64,000 nucleotides of DNA. Source: Symsagittifera roscoffensis (taxonomy: Eukaryota; Xenacoelomorpha; Acoela; Convolutidae). The stretch covers positions 7,827,624-7,891,623 of the forward strand of contig NC_087071.1 of NCBI RefSeq assembly GCF_963678635.1, written 5' to 3'. Numbering within the stretch: position 1 is the first letter of the stretch; each line of letters begins with the position of its first letter. The position numbers were made by a program, and so were the translations under genes. Under the pieces are notes generated by a model. The model ran no database searches. It had not been told where the DNA came from and saw only the letters and a list, made by a program, of their open reading frames with translations. Positions 1 to 11,700 of this stretch are shown here, piece after piece.

Positions 1-95
1 TTCTTGCAAAAGAGGGTTATCTTGCAAGATCTTGCAAGATGGAGGTTATCTTGCAAGATCTTGCAAGATGGAGGTTATCTTGCAAGATAACCATC
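1..95. repeat. Tandem TTGCAAGAT-type repeat, cut by window edge
   Basis: About three copies of a ~31-bp unit built from TTGCAAGATC and GGAGGTTATC words. The same words recur in the palindrome at 985-1094 and as a single end at 40605-40640, so this is probably an end of one repeat family. The left part lies outside the window. Confidence 0.7.
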
Positions 96-984
96 CCAAA
101 ATTTCTGTCGAAAAACACAAAAAAATAACAGAAATTAGGTGTAAGATCAAAAAAGTTGTTTCTAGAACGAGATGCTTAACGAATAAAATTTCTAGAACGA
201 GATGTTTCTAAATGCTTAACGAATAAAATTAGACAAAAATCATGCGTTAAAAAGTAGTCGCATATTTGTTGTTAATTTATTCAATGAGATTAAAAGTATC
301 AACCAATCAAATCTTTTTAATTTATTCGCAATTATTGCGGCTATTGGTTTGCGAAAATTGAAGGATTATTGGCCAAAAAACTTTTGTGACGAATTGCTTT
401 AATTAGTTCAAACCGGGGATATTTAGTTTTTTCGACTATCGATTTCTAGTTTTGAAAGTGGAATTTACTTTTTAGATTTCCAGAGAATAAAAACTTTACT
501 TATTGATCCAGTTTTCTCAAGTCGGGTTCATGTTATCAAAAAAGCGCCCATCATAAATTGTTCTAGAATTTTAAAGAGCTTAAAGGGCTTCTATTTTTTT
601 CTTTGAGTTTTGAAAGTTGAGATTTTTCAACAACGTCAGTGTTATTTTTTAATGTTTACTTGCGTTCATCTTGTGCTTAATCTTTACCTGTTTTTATTTC
701 TTTAAATTTATGCTCTCAATTGATGTAAATTGTGTTTTTCCTATTTTGAGAGATTAAGGTATAAGTAGTCGATCAAAACTTGAAGATAGCCGCCTATCAC
801 AAAAAAAGTTTTAAAAAAAGAAGCTTTCTGGGGGCAACCGCCTAGCGGGCTGTGTGTATGTATGCGTAGCTAAGATTGCTTCCTTCTTCCACGAACGCTA
901 CTTGGTTGTTTTCGCGTGTAAAGCTGTTTTTGCCCAAAAAAATTGTATCTTTAAAGATCTTGCAAAAAAAAGGTTATCTTTAAA
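96..984. other. No gene seen
   Basis: AT-rich sequence with a short local duplication near 165-230 (TTTCTAGAACGAGATG twice). I see no coding pattern, splice-flanked exon or recognisable element. Confidence 0.5.
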
Positions 985-1094
985 GGAGGTTATCTTGCAA
1001 GATCTTGCAAGAATCTTGCAAGATCTTTTAAAGAGATGCATCCTCTTTAAAAGAATCTTGCAAGATTCTTGCAAGATCTTGCAAGATAACCTCC
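985..1094. repeat. Near-perfect ~52-bp palindrome
   Basis: Two arms of about 50 bp (985-1034 and 1042-1094) are reverse complements apart from one inserted base, around a 7-base centre ATGCATC. The arms are made of CTTGCAAGAT words and end in GGAGGTTATC/GATAACCTCC. It overlaps short open frames on both strands that are by-products of the palindrome, not genes. It looks like a palindromic MITE or fused inverted ends of the family seen at 1-95. Confidence 0.75.
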
Positions 1095-2401
1095 CTTGAT
1101 CGACTAGGGTGACGATACTTAATTTACCCGCATTTCTTTTAAGTTTGAGGTAAAACAAAAAAATACTATGCTTATATTTCAAGGAACACATAATATTACT
1201 TACCAGATGAAATTTGTAAACAAAAAATGAACGCAGAAATAATTGACGCTACAAAACCCATTTCTGGTTTTCAGTTGTTCGGAAATTGAAGTTTTTTTCT
1301 CAGAATCTTGACTTAACGCTTTTCAGGCTGCTTGTGAACAAAATGTTTTGAAAGAGTTTGCACGTTTTGTTAAAAATGATAATTTGTTCACGAAATAAAT
1401 CCTTCAAAATTTGAACCGATTGATCCTTCGGATATGTTTTCAGCAGTATTTCACATCTTTGAGGAAAATTTTTTTTTCCCATTTTTCGACTCGCATTTTC
1501 CCAAGTTAGATTACTATTTATCAAAATTAAACAAAATATTTAGTTTTTTTTTGCTGTAAAATGTCTATTTTTAACAAAATTTTTCTAAATTTTGTCTAAG
1601 GTCTAATTTCCTTGGCTGAAAAAGAAAATTGATCAAAGGAAAAGTTAGGTCAAATCATAATTTGATTTCATCCTTATGTTTCACAGTTGATGTGAGGCTA
1701 AAACTACACGGCGCATAGTACATGATGAATGATTAAAATGAATACGGGTTGGGTCAATGCTGCGATTAACGGTTGGGAGGAGGTCATATGTCGAACAAAA
1801 AACCAACTTTAAGACTCACTCAATATTGGCAGAATTATCTTTTTGGCTAGTGAATATTAAGAACTCCATAGGTGTGAAAAAAAATTTTGTTATATGCTGA
1901 GTAAACTTCGGAAACATACAAATATCTTAGGCGAAATGAAAAACACTATCAAAAGAAAAACTCTGTAAAGCAAACTTTTAGAGATTACTTTCTTTGATTT
2001 GTTGATTGTTGATTTCAAGTGGACAAAGCGAAATACTCCGAGAAAATGGTATCTTAATAAGCTATGAGGAGCTTGGATAGATGACAAACGTTATTTTGCT
2101 AGCTAGACAGAATGAATCATAACTCTTTTAGAAAAAAGAGCATATTCGCACAGAATCGTTAATTCAACGCTAATAGCCAACGGATATAGCATGAATGAAA
2201 ACAGCAGCTTTAAAGTGCCGGTAAAAGACGCCGTCGAAGTAGATTGTGCAAACTTTTGTATTCCTTAACGCACCATAAAATAATCAGATTTAAATACTAT
2301 TATAAGAGAAATTAATCATTTTTTGTTGATTTTAATATGGACTTGCTTTCTGCAAATCAACCGCTAAATTTTTTATACGAGACTATTCTTTTGTCTCGTT
2401 A
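1095..2401. other. No gene seen
   Basis: AT-rich, without convincing exons or recognisable mobile-element structure. Confidence 0.5.
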
Positions 2402-2937
2402 TTGTTCCGACTTTCGATACAAAAGTAATGGAGTATTTGTGCTCGGGGTTGGTTTTTTTCCTTCAGAAAAACTTCGACTTTTTAACTAGCCATTTTTGAC
2501 AAATTTTTTTATATAATTCGAAAGGTATTGTTGTCCTGAGCTTAAATTTGAAAACATATTTCACCTGTGATCATTTTTCATAAAATTATGAGGGTTTAAA
2601 GGTTGCCATTTTGCCCATTCTGACCAATTTGGGACAATTAACGTGCGATATAGTTTGAGCTAATAACGCGTAAGCGGAGATTTAATCCGTCTTTGAAATT
2701 GTTCCAAATTGGTTGAACAAAGCTTATTTGCCATAATTGAATTGTTACAAGGAAACGAAATCTATCCTTTTGTACTTTATATGGGGGGATAATTTTCATT
2801 AAAAAATTTCAAATATTAGAGAAAAAATATTTCATTTTATTTTATTTAATTTAAACTTTTTATGTTATTACTGCTCCATAAACCTTAAAAGGCAACCGAA
2901 ACATTCAGGGCTTTGCCCTGATACGAGCAGTCTTGTT
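2402..2937 (+). mobile_element. Helentron-like non-autonomous element (HINE), copy 1
   Basis: One of four ~500-540 bp copies in the window. It starts with the subterminal motif TTGTTCCGACTTTCGATAC and ends with a short hairpin (TTCAGGG...CCCTGA) followed by TACGAGCAGTCTTG. In copies 3 and 4 the inverse of the 5' motif (AGTCGGAACA) lies just before the hairpin; here it is mutated. A 5' subterminal repeat, its inverse near the 3' end and a terminal hairpin are the known layout of Helentron-derived elements; the class assignment is inference. It is inverted relative to copy 2, 400 bp away. Confidence 0.65.
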
Positions 2938-3339
2938 TGTGTTTGGGAACAGTAAATAAAAACGAGAAAATTCGGATAGTGCGACTAGCATAGTTAATTC
3001 TATTTCAACAGAAAAATTGGTCAATGTCAACGACTTGAATTGTTCAATCAGTGATTAGAACGTACTGATGACTAATGTCAACTTTTTGCTTGAAAAACAC
3101 AAATAAAAATGTTGTAAAGAGATTTGAATTCCCTTAGAATTTATGACTGCGGGTGTTTTTTTTATTTTGGGTCACGAAGAATTTTTCTCTCAATAACAGC
3201 ATTGATCAAAAAACAGTGTTTTTTTTTATACAATTCTTAAAGCATTTGACCGGTTTTCGAAAATGAAGCGCTGGAAAAAACGGAATGACTATGAAAAAAA
3301 GTGCTGCATTGATTGAAAAAGAACTAAGTGCAAAGCTAG

Positions 3340-3860
3340 ACAAGACTGCTCGTATCAGGCCAAACCCTGGATATTCCGACTGCCTTTTAAGGTTTATGGA
3401 GCAGTAGTAACAAAAAAAAATTAAATGTAATAAAATAAAATGAAAAAAAAAGTTTTTCTTAAATTTGAAATTTTTAAAGAAATCATCCCCCCACGCCATA
3501 TGAAGCGAATAGATTTCGCTCATTGTAACAAATCAGTTATGCCAGATAAGATTCTTTCAACCGATTTGGAACAATTCCTGAGACGGCTTAAATCTCCGCT
3601 TACGCGTTAAATCGCGAAATATATCGCGTGTTAATTGTCCCAGAATGGCCAAAATGGCATTCTTTAAACCCCCATAACTTTACGAAAAAGGATCACAGGT
3701 GAAATATCTCTTCAAATTTCAGCACAGGACAACAAAATCGTTTGAATGATATAAAAAAATTCTGTCAAAAATGGCTAGTTAAAAAGTCGAAATTTGTCTG
3801 AAGAAAAAAACCCACCCCGAGCACAAATATTCCGGTACTTTCGTATCCAAAGTCGGAACA
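3340..3860 (-). mobile_element. HINE copy 2, inverted relative to copy 1
   Basis: Begins (plus strand) with CAAGACTGCTCGTATCAGG, a decayed hairpin and GACTGCCTTTTAAGG, and ends with AAGTCGGAACA. Body similarity to copies 1, 3 and 4 is obvious throughout (CTCCGCTTACGCGTTAA, ATGATCACAGGTGAAATAT and similar words). Copies 1 and 2 could fold as a long hairpin in a transcript. Confidence 0.65.
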
Positions 3861-6020
3861 AAAAGCGCAGAGATAAAAAGGTTCAAAAAAGATTTAAAAT
3901 CCATTGGTCGATAGCATCTTAGCAATTAAGACACCCCAAACAACGTGATATATGAGATCAGTGGTTAGAACTAATTAAAGCATGTATCAATATGAAACTT
4001 TTCGATCGTGCAAAACTAGTAGCAGGATGCTTCAAACTTTTTTGTCTTTGTGAAAAGTGCAAAAAATTGGCTGTAGATGTCTGTGCAGATGATATGAACA
4101 AGACTTTTGATTTTTTTGGGCAATCAGTTGCTTCTATTTTCATCAAAAATGAACTAAAATCCAAAATGAAGAGAGCAGTGTCTTCAATCCAGTGCCTTCA
4201 ATGGACAAAGCTGGTTGTTCAATGCCAATATTGAATGAAATTGTTGAAAAATTTCAAAAATTTTTAAAAATAGAAACCGTGTTTTCATGATGGTTTGAGC
4301 AATGATATGATAAAACTGTTCATGCCAAACATCCAAGATTTCATAGTAAAAGCTTGATTTCCGTCGGCACATAAAGTTAAAGGAATCTGCTCTTTACAAA
4401 TCTGGTAATGCCGATTATCACTATAATTACATACCTATTAGTTTCTGAATCATAATAAAAACTTTGAAGCCCGTTATTTTGAAAAAAGTGTACCCCTGTG
4501 ACACGTTTTAGGACCACTTCTTTTTGATTTATGCCAACTGCATAACAAGTAACAAAATGCATATAATAGTTCAATACATTTTTAGGACCAGAAGTTGAAA
4601 AGCCGAGGAAACACTTTAATTGATATTTAAGCTGTGGATCACTGGTGTGCACATAAGAAACTACCAATCAACTCACCGAAATTAACACTGCTAGAAACTA
4701 GTAAAAACCGATAAATGAAAGTTTTGTGACCGTAATTTCATTCTAGAAAACACTGACAGCTTCAAAAAATCTGTAGTTTCAATAGTAAAAGAGCTCCGGT
4801 TTAGAGATTAAATCGACAAGTAGGCACAAAATTAGCAAAACTCAACAAAGTAATATACCGGGTCCGATGTGCTTTTTCGTTACGAGTCCAAACTGCTCAT
4901 TGGATAGGCACTTATTTTGTGACTGTTTGACCTCGGATTTCAGAGACAAGTCTGTAAAAATGTTACAATTTTACGGGTTTGATCAAAGGAAAAAAAAGAA
5001 CAAAAGAAGATCAAAGGGAGCATCCTTGTTGCCGAATCCGCTCACAGTTTGGTCCTCATATTTTGGTCTCATAATTTTTCAAGAAAAATACTAAGTTAGC
5101 TTTAAAATCCTAAGCAATGCCAAAAAACTCACATGGTTTGACTGCGTGGTTTCTTACATCAAAAAGATATTTTAGTGAGATTTTTCTCGCGCTGAAAAAA
5201 AGCTTTGTCACATTAATAGCGTTTTTGATCAACACAAAACTAATTCTGTTTTTAAAATTTTCTTTATTCACTTTATCAAGGAAATGTTTGATCAGCTGCG
5301 AATAAATTCTCCAAAAAAATTGATAGATGTTGAGTCAATAACTCTGAAGGTATTTTATCAGTAAAACTAGTATTTTATGTTCACAATATTGCCGTATTTT
5401 TTAGACTATGTAAAAGTTATAATAACGCACAAAAAATTGATTTTGGGTAGTTTTTGATTAGGTAGTCTGATTTTGATTTTGGAGAGTTACTGCAATGTTA
5501 AAGGTGATATATCTAAGAGACAAGCGGAATTTGTATTAGCTGTTGTGTGCTAAATATTTGAAGGTTTTTATAAGTTTTGTTTATTTATTCAAAATCTGCC
5601 TGCATAGCGTCCCTGTTTTTAGATGTTCCACCCGACCAGCAATTTTGCATTTTGTAAATTCTCAAAATTTAAGATGAAAAATAGCTGCTGTTCTGTAATT
5701 TTTTGTATTTTTAACTGCTTCTTGGAAATTCAAGGATTATGAAGGAATTTGATTAAAAAAAAAAAATCCGTAGTTTGGCATGTCTCCATTTCATAATAAT
5801 AATTTAGTTCCTGCGAATCTCAGACGAGATATAGTAGGCCTTAATAGTCTTGTCGAGGATAGTCCGTTTGTATTATCTCTCCACATTCCAGACTATGTTA
5901 TTTTCTTGAGCGAAGCTATTTTTTCGCGACTTAAGGCCGTTTTTTTTCAGCCTAGAACTTGAACAAGAGGTAGACTTGAAGCTAGATGTCAAGTGAGAGC
6001 TCGTCGTCTTTCACTATCAT
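3861..6020. other. No gene seen
   Basis: AT-rich. Open stretches on both strands (for example near 3990-4230 and 4380-4660) have no recognisable domain and no matched splice sites. I treat the region as non-coding. Confidence 0.4.
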
Positions 6021-6090
6021 TGCCATGGCATGGGATCGAATACTCGACATTTTCAAAGGGAACTCCTTACCACTAGGCTACGTGCCTCCA
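6021..6090 (-). repeat. tRNA-derived SINE head or tRNA pseudogene
   Basis: On the minus strand, an A-box TAGCCTAGTGGT (6069-6080) and a B-box-like GTATTCGATCCC (6032-6043) have tRNA-like spacing, with an anticodon-arm-like TTTGAAAATG between them. The acceptor stem is not clearly paired, so a tRNA-derived SINE head is more likely than a functional tRNA. Confidence 0.5.
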
Positions 6091-6500
6091 TTTTGAGAAC
6101 AAAGAACACTAAACTTCATTGAATAGATATTAAACGATCCCCAATGATCGCTGATTCCAGTGCAGATCCTATGGGGACAAGCTATTCGCACTAGATTTTT
6201 ATGGATAAAAATATATTTGAGGTCAGTCTAAAAATTTACAACAGGTAGTCTCAGTTTATCGGAAAGTATTTTGGAAATATTTTGTGTTTTTGAGATCATC
6301 GTAATCTATTTGATCCACTAGTTCATCAAGTTTCATCGCTTTATTTTCAAGTACAGTTGGTAAGAATTCCAGTTGTACAAAATAGATTTTTCAGTGTTTT
6401 CTTGCTATTTCTTTTGTACATAATATGTTCTTATTAGCCTCAGTTTACCTCCTATGTTTGTCATCCAGCTCACGTTACCCAATATTGCCGAACTGGATGT

Positions 6501-6620
6501 TTGGTGAATGTGGGGGAATTTTGTTCAAACCTTATTCACCAAACAATGTGGGTGAATTTTGTTCAAACCTTATTCATCAAACCTTATTCATCAAACAATG
6601 TGGAGGAGTGTTATTCAAAC
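6501..6620. repeat. Short minisatellite
   Basis: Imperfect tandem copies of a unit containing GAATTTTGTTCAAACCTTATTCA and CAAACAATGTGG. The plus-strand open frames here come from the repetition and I do not call them genes. Confidence 0.7.
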
Positions 6621-6891
6621 TTTTTTTTCATCAAAAAAAGAAGGTTGCGATTGGAAACAATAAACTTGTTTCGTAGTTTCATTTTTACAAAAAGCTTTTT
6701 TTTCTGTCAAGAAAAACTAAAAATTATAGAATAATTTTCTGCAGATTATTAATTTTTATCATACTCGTCTTCTCAGGTGTTCACAAAAGTTGTATATGTG
6801 AAGAAAACAGTTCTAAGAAAAAAACTAGTTAATGAAAATTGTAAACAATTAAATAGTTTAGCCGTGATTTTTGAGCAAAGTCGAAGAGGAG

Positions 6892-6899
6892 TGTGAAAG
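6892..6899. other. Target-site duplication, left
   Basis: TGTGAAAG next to the Polinton left end matches 22992-22999 exactly. Polintons normally make 6-bp duplications; the two extra matching bases may be chance. One base separates it from AGTATGC on the left and three bases on the right, so the very ends of the element have eroded. Confidence 0.75.
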
Positions 6900-6900
6900 T

Positions 6901-7112
6901 AGTATGCATATAGTGCGTTAGGATCGGGGGGGGGGGGGGGTTGTCATACATGGATGACCATTAGGTATAAATCATAATGGTCACCATGTATTAAATGATC
7001 AGCAATGGTCACCATGTAATAATCCTAATTGTCACCATGTATAATTTTATACCTAATAGTCCTCATGTAAAACTTCGGTATATTATTGAGTATTCCCACT
7101 GAACGTTGTGGT
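6901..7112 (+). repeat. Polinton left terminal inverted repeat
   Basis: Matches the reverse complement of 22729-22988. It begins AGTATGCATATAGTGCG, then a run of 14 G, then short subterminal units (GGTCACCATGTA, CATTAGGTATAA) and ends near CACTGAACGTTGTGG. The right copy carries one additional ~50-bp subterminal unit. Confidence 0.9.
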
Positions 7113-7451
7113 TACATGTTTGGTGCGGGAAAGGATTTGCCAAATCTTCGTTCTGAAACCAGCTGGAGTGTTTAACTGCGCTATAGACTGTTTGCTCAAT
7201 TCTTCTTAAAACTTTGATTCAAACTCAAATTACATACAAATACATACAAAAGTATGCTAAAGACACTATCGCTTAAATGAAATTGTTTATATCCCAGATT
7301 AATTGAGTTCCAAAGCTGAACAAAATCTCGCACTTAAATACACACTAAACACGGAATAGCGGTAGGTCAAATTTTATGTACAGACAATTCTCATATTAAA
7401 TAACTGAATTTTATTTACTATACAAAAGTTAATGTGGTGTTTTTTTGTGTT
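7113..7451. other. Polinton left-end spacer
   Basis: AT-rich, no coding signal between the terminal repeat and the end of the polymerase gene. An integrase gene, which many Polintons have near one end, is not visible here. Confidence 0.6.
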
Positions 7452-7619
7452 TTAATCTATTCGTCGATTTTTTGACCGTGGTTCTTCTACTTCAACTGCT
7501 TCATAATCGAAAAACGAATCGTTGAACAATGACGACTCGTCCTCATCGGAAGTATTGGCCTCCAGATCCGCGATATCCCCGCTATCAATATCACTGTCGT
7601 TGGTTTCTGCTGCCCGAAT

Positions 7620-7722
7620 CAGACCGGGAGTTTGCCAACTGTTATCACTGTCGTTGGTTTCTGCTGCCCGAATCAGACCGGGAGTTTGCCAACTGCCCGA
7701 ATCAGAGTCTGGAGTTTGCCAA
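7620..7722 (-). repeat. In-gene 51-bp tandem repeat in pPolB acidic tail
   Basis: Two near-identical units encode SWQTPGLIRAAETNDSD, and a third partial unit (SWQTPDSDSG) precedes them. The tail around them is strongly acidic. Its function is unknown. Confidence 0.8.
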
Positions 7723-8309
7723 CTGCTATTGACCTGGTCTATCAGTTGTCGAAGCGAGCGATGTGGTTGTGTGTTCTCAACAGCAAAACTATCCTCAGAG
7801 TATTCATCATCAATTTCCGGATGGTCCCAATCAACGTTTTGAGTGTTAGCGAATTCTTCAGACACCCCATCTAGGAAATCGTCACAATCCCACGACACTG
7901 GCTGTTGACGATCTTCAAAAAACGGCATCCATTTTTCCAAATCGTCATTGTCAGTTGGGTCAGAATTAACAGCGGCTGTGTTGTCATCACTATCATCAAG
8001 GCCAATCACAGTTTGACCCACGATGTTTTTGTGACCGTAGGGAAGAGTCTGCTGACCATCATCGAGGATGTAGCGTTTGTCATCAAAAGCTGATAACGAT
8101 GTTTTCGTCGAAGTCACTGTTTACAGATTGTGTGACTCGGATGCGATTCGACTGTTTTCAGTTTTGAATAACGAGCCAGAGGTCAAGGTGTCTCGATATC
8201 GCTGATGACTCAACATCTTCTGAGCAGCTTTGGATACACCTATTGCCGATAATTTTCTGCAGTCTAAAAATTTATTTATATGATTACTAATCAATTTTTT
8301 GATGATCAC

Positions 8310-8734
8310 TAATGTGTGGTGGTAAAAAAACCAAATGCGATGTTTTTTTTAAGAGCTACATCATGTTAACTTGAAGGCCAGGTGCAACAAAAAAAATACA
8401 TGAAGGCCAGGTGTGACCTTAAAAATTAGTCATCATTAAAAAAAAACAATCGACCAACACAAAAAAAAAAATCCCCGACAAAAAAATTTAAAAAAAAAAT
8501 TTTTTTTTGCCGACAAAAAAAATTTTTTCAAAAAAATTTTCGCCCACAAAAAAAAAACCGCCCACAAAAAAAAAAATTTCAAAAAAAATTATACTTTTTC
8601 GCCTAAAAAGTTTTTTCCAAATATCTTTTTTTTTGATAAAATTACATATACAAATAAAAATTGCCTTCCGAAAAAAAAATCACAAAAAATCAAAATTTTT
8701 TGAAATTCGTGTTCACAAATAAGGCAAATAGAAA
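8310..8734. repeat. A-rich insertion splitting the polymerase C-terminus
   Basis: Long runs of A with spacers such as CCCGACAAAAAA and CGCCCACAAAAAA, plus a duplicated TGAAGGCCAGGTG. The polymerase reading is lost here and resumes at 8309 in another frame. Similar words near the left part (TTGATGATCACTAAT; ATTAGTCATCAT inverted) hint at a small mobile element, but the boundaries are unclear. Confidence 0.55.
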
Positions 8735-11700
8735 TTAATTACCTCTGGACAAAATGGAATAAAGCTTGGGTTTGAGGGATATAAACTCGGTTATTATGTC
8801 TCCTGGAAACTCATCCTTGAATTTTAAAACAACCATTTTGTTTTTCGGGTCGTAGAGAGGGTGGTTCTTCTGGTAATTTGACAAGTCAAGTTCATTTAAA
8901 ATATTCCTTTTTTCGGAAATTTCTCGGTATAAATCTTCACTTTTGACTTGGTACATGAGACTGTCTGTATCAGAATACAGTAGTTGACATTCAAAATTTG
9001 GTTTCATTATATCGTAATGAAATTTATACATGTGAAACTTTGCTAACTCAAGAACACTAGCTCCCACAATTGTTGGGACATCCCAATAGATTCTTGTTGG
9101 ATTCGAAGTGAACGTTGCCAAGTTTTCTCCAAAAATTTTGTAGGATTTAAATTCGAATGCACTAATTTCTCGCAAAGCGGCATGATAATCTCTAACTATC
9201 CGAACAAGCATCCGTTTGCGCTTCACCTCGCATGTTTTCCCATAAGCACAATTGTTCAGTAGTTTGTACAAATCCTCCTCAAATTTATTTCTAGCTTGTT
9301 GTCGTTTAGAAGTGTTGAATGTGATGTATGGTTCTAACCATGCTTCTTGTTCAAAATTCAGCACACGGTGCACTTTTTTAACTTTAAGTCCCAACCTAAC
9401 AAACAATTGTAATAGTTTGTAATGAATTGTATAGTTTGACTTGTCATGCAGCGTCTGCAGTAACTTTTTGGTCTTTCCAATTGAACGTCTTGCAGTGTCT
9501 TGATTTTTCATCTGCTCGAGTAAATTTTTTTGGTAGGGACTTGACCAATCCTGGGGTACACTTTCTTTAGTAGGAGCTGAAGGGTAATCTTGATGATCCT
9601 CATGCAGTTCTTCTGGGTACTCGAGATCAACTTCCAATATAAATCCAATCAAAGAGTCTTCAGTCATGTTGAGGATTAGGTTCACAATCACCTCGTCTTC
9701 TATATGCTCTATTAACTCAAAGTTACGCACCGGTAATTTCTCCCTCTGCATGACGCCGCCATAGAGGTTATTTGCATCGATCATAAACCCGTAGGTGCTA
9801 GGTTGATCTGGGTTGAAGTCGGGGCATTCTTTGTTGTTGGCTTTAAAAAAGCGACTATGGAACACGGATGCAGTACCACCTCGCATCATATTATCGACCA
9901 TTTCGAGATGCCTGCGGTCTGATAAAAGCTGAACATTCGAGTCTTTGCAGATACGTTTGAAGCACTAAAATGGTGCGCGCAGTCCAGACCATAAGTTTGG
10001 TGACTAATTTGTCGAAATTCTTCAAAGACGCAAGCAAGAAGGAGTGTATCACACTTGAGATACAAGTTGTGATAATCCTCCGAGTTTTGACATTTGAACA
10101 CTCTAAAAACTTTCCTTGCAAGTTCTAGATCCGCTTGTGAAACTGCAACTTTTCCTCCATTCAAAACATCGGACCAATTTTGCAAAGGAGGCAATTCTTT
10201 TTCTGCAAATTTTTCTCTTTTGGTCATGTACGAATAAGGGTAGAAACCTTTTTGTCATATCAGACACCGTTGCTTCTCCGTCTCGTTTGCAAAATACTTG
10301 TTCAAAATTGACATTTTTTCCGCTGGTAGATTATCAACCAATTTTCGCAGGGAAGAATTCAGAAACTTGCATGAGTCAATGAATCTGAGGTATTCAAAAA
10401 CTTTTTGCTCGGGTCCGTTTTTCCTTTTTATAGTTTTAATTAGGACTCCAATGCTTAACGATATATATTTTTCGTCGGTGCTAGGTATAACACTCATTGT
10501 ACTTGTTGGCTCGCATTCATACAATGCGAGACAAATGTGGTGAAGGTCATAGTTCTAGATGTTATGTCCAATGACTGGGGTGAAACTTACAGTTCGTCTT
10601 GCGAGGTTGCATTTTTCATGTGCCCATCCCAAAAATTTTCCAGAAAAATGGCGATGGTCAAGACATTTTTCGTGCTCATTGGTAAAATGTATACAGCAAA
10701 TCCAACATGTTGATGTGTTTTCTTTGTTCAACGATTCTGGGCTTTCTAGAAATTGAGGAAACCGTCGCTTTTGATCATATATCTCTCTCGCTAATTGATG
10801 CAACTGATTGAGAAACTTTTTCATGCATTGATCAGAGCTGTCATAGTCAAAGAAGTAGGGCTGTGAATTTCCGTGTTCAATTACAGCCAATGAATACCCA
10901 CAAGCTTCGTGTTTTTGTACAAATCGGGTAGATGATCGCGATGGATTATCAGGACAAGAATCAACAGGTTTCAGAAATGATTCAAAATCAAAATAAATCA
11001 CAAGTGGTACAAACCACAAGGCCTGGAGGTTTTTGAACTCGTAACTGTTGGTGCCTTTTTCTGCTGAAGGCATGACTACTAGAGCAGGTTCATGATCCTT
11101 ACTAAACTGGATGTGTTGCTCGTGAGTTTCATCACTCCAACTAATGTGAAAGCAGTTTCTACATAAACGTGCAATTGGGCGATACTTACACCCTTTGATT
11201 TCGCAGATGAACTTTAACAAATCGATTATAAGTACATAGTGATGCTTTGCAGGCTCATACAAGAGAAGCAGGTCCATGTCAAATATTTCAGTTGGGGTGC
11301 TGTTATCTTGGTTTGTTCGTTTTGATATATACATAGGCAACAAATCTCCCTTGTGGTACTGGAACACATTTACCCGCACGTCGTTAAGTTGTTCAAATTT
11401 TCCAATTGAAGCGAAACTCATGGGTGAATCAAAATTACCTTGGGCTTTGTGTGCACTTTCAGCAGTGTATGTATCAGGTTGTGTCCGCGCAGCTGCTGGG
11501 TTCGCTTTTCGTTGATCAGTTAGAAGTAGGTCAACACCATGCTTCAGACTATAAGCAGCGGTAAAGCAAAGTTCGAAGCAATTATTATCTTCGTGATTTC
11601 TAATGTTTATCAAATTCTGGGACATTCGAATTCGAAAAGGTAAGTCAATATAAGATGACCCACGGATTGGTGAAAACTTTGCAAGTTTAACAAAAACTTG

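Noticed and set aside
854-1191. Open frames on both strands rich in RILQDL and SCKILQ words
   Set aside because: They are translations of the TTGCAAGAT palindrome and repeats, not genes.
7522-8093. Plus-strand open frames with repeated WFLLPESDREFANC-type peptides
   Set aside because: Antisense shadow of the acidic repeat tail of pPolB on the minus strand.
8507-8722. Lysine/phenylalanine-rich plus-strand frame
   Set aside because: Comes from poly-A runs of the insertion in pPolB.
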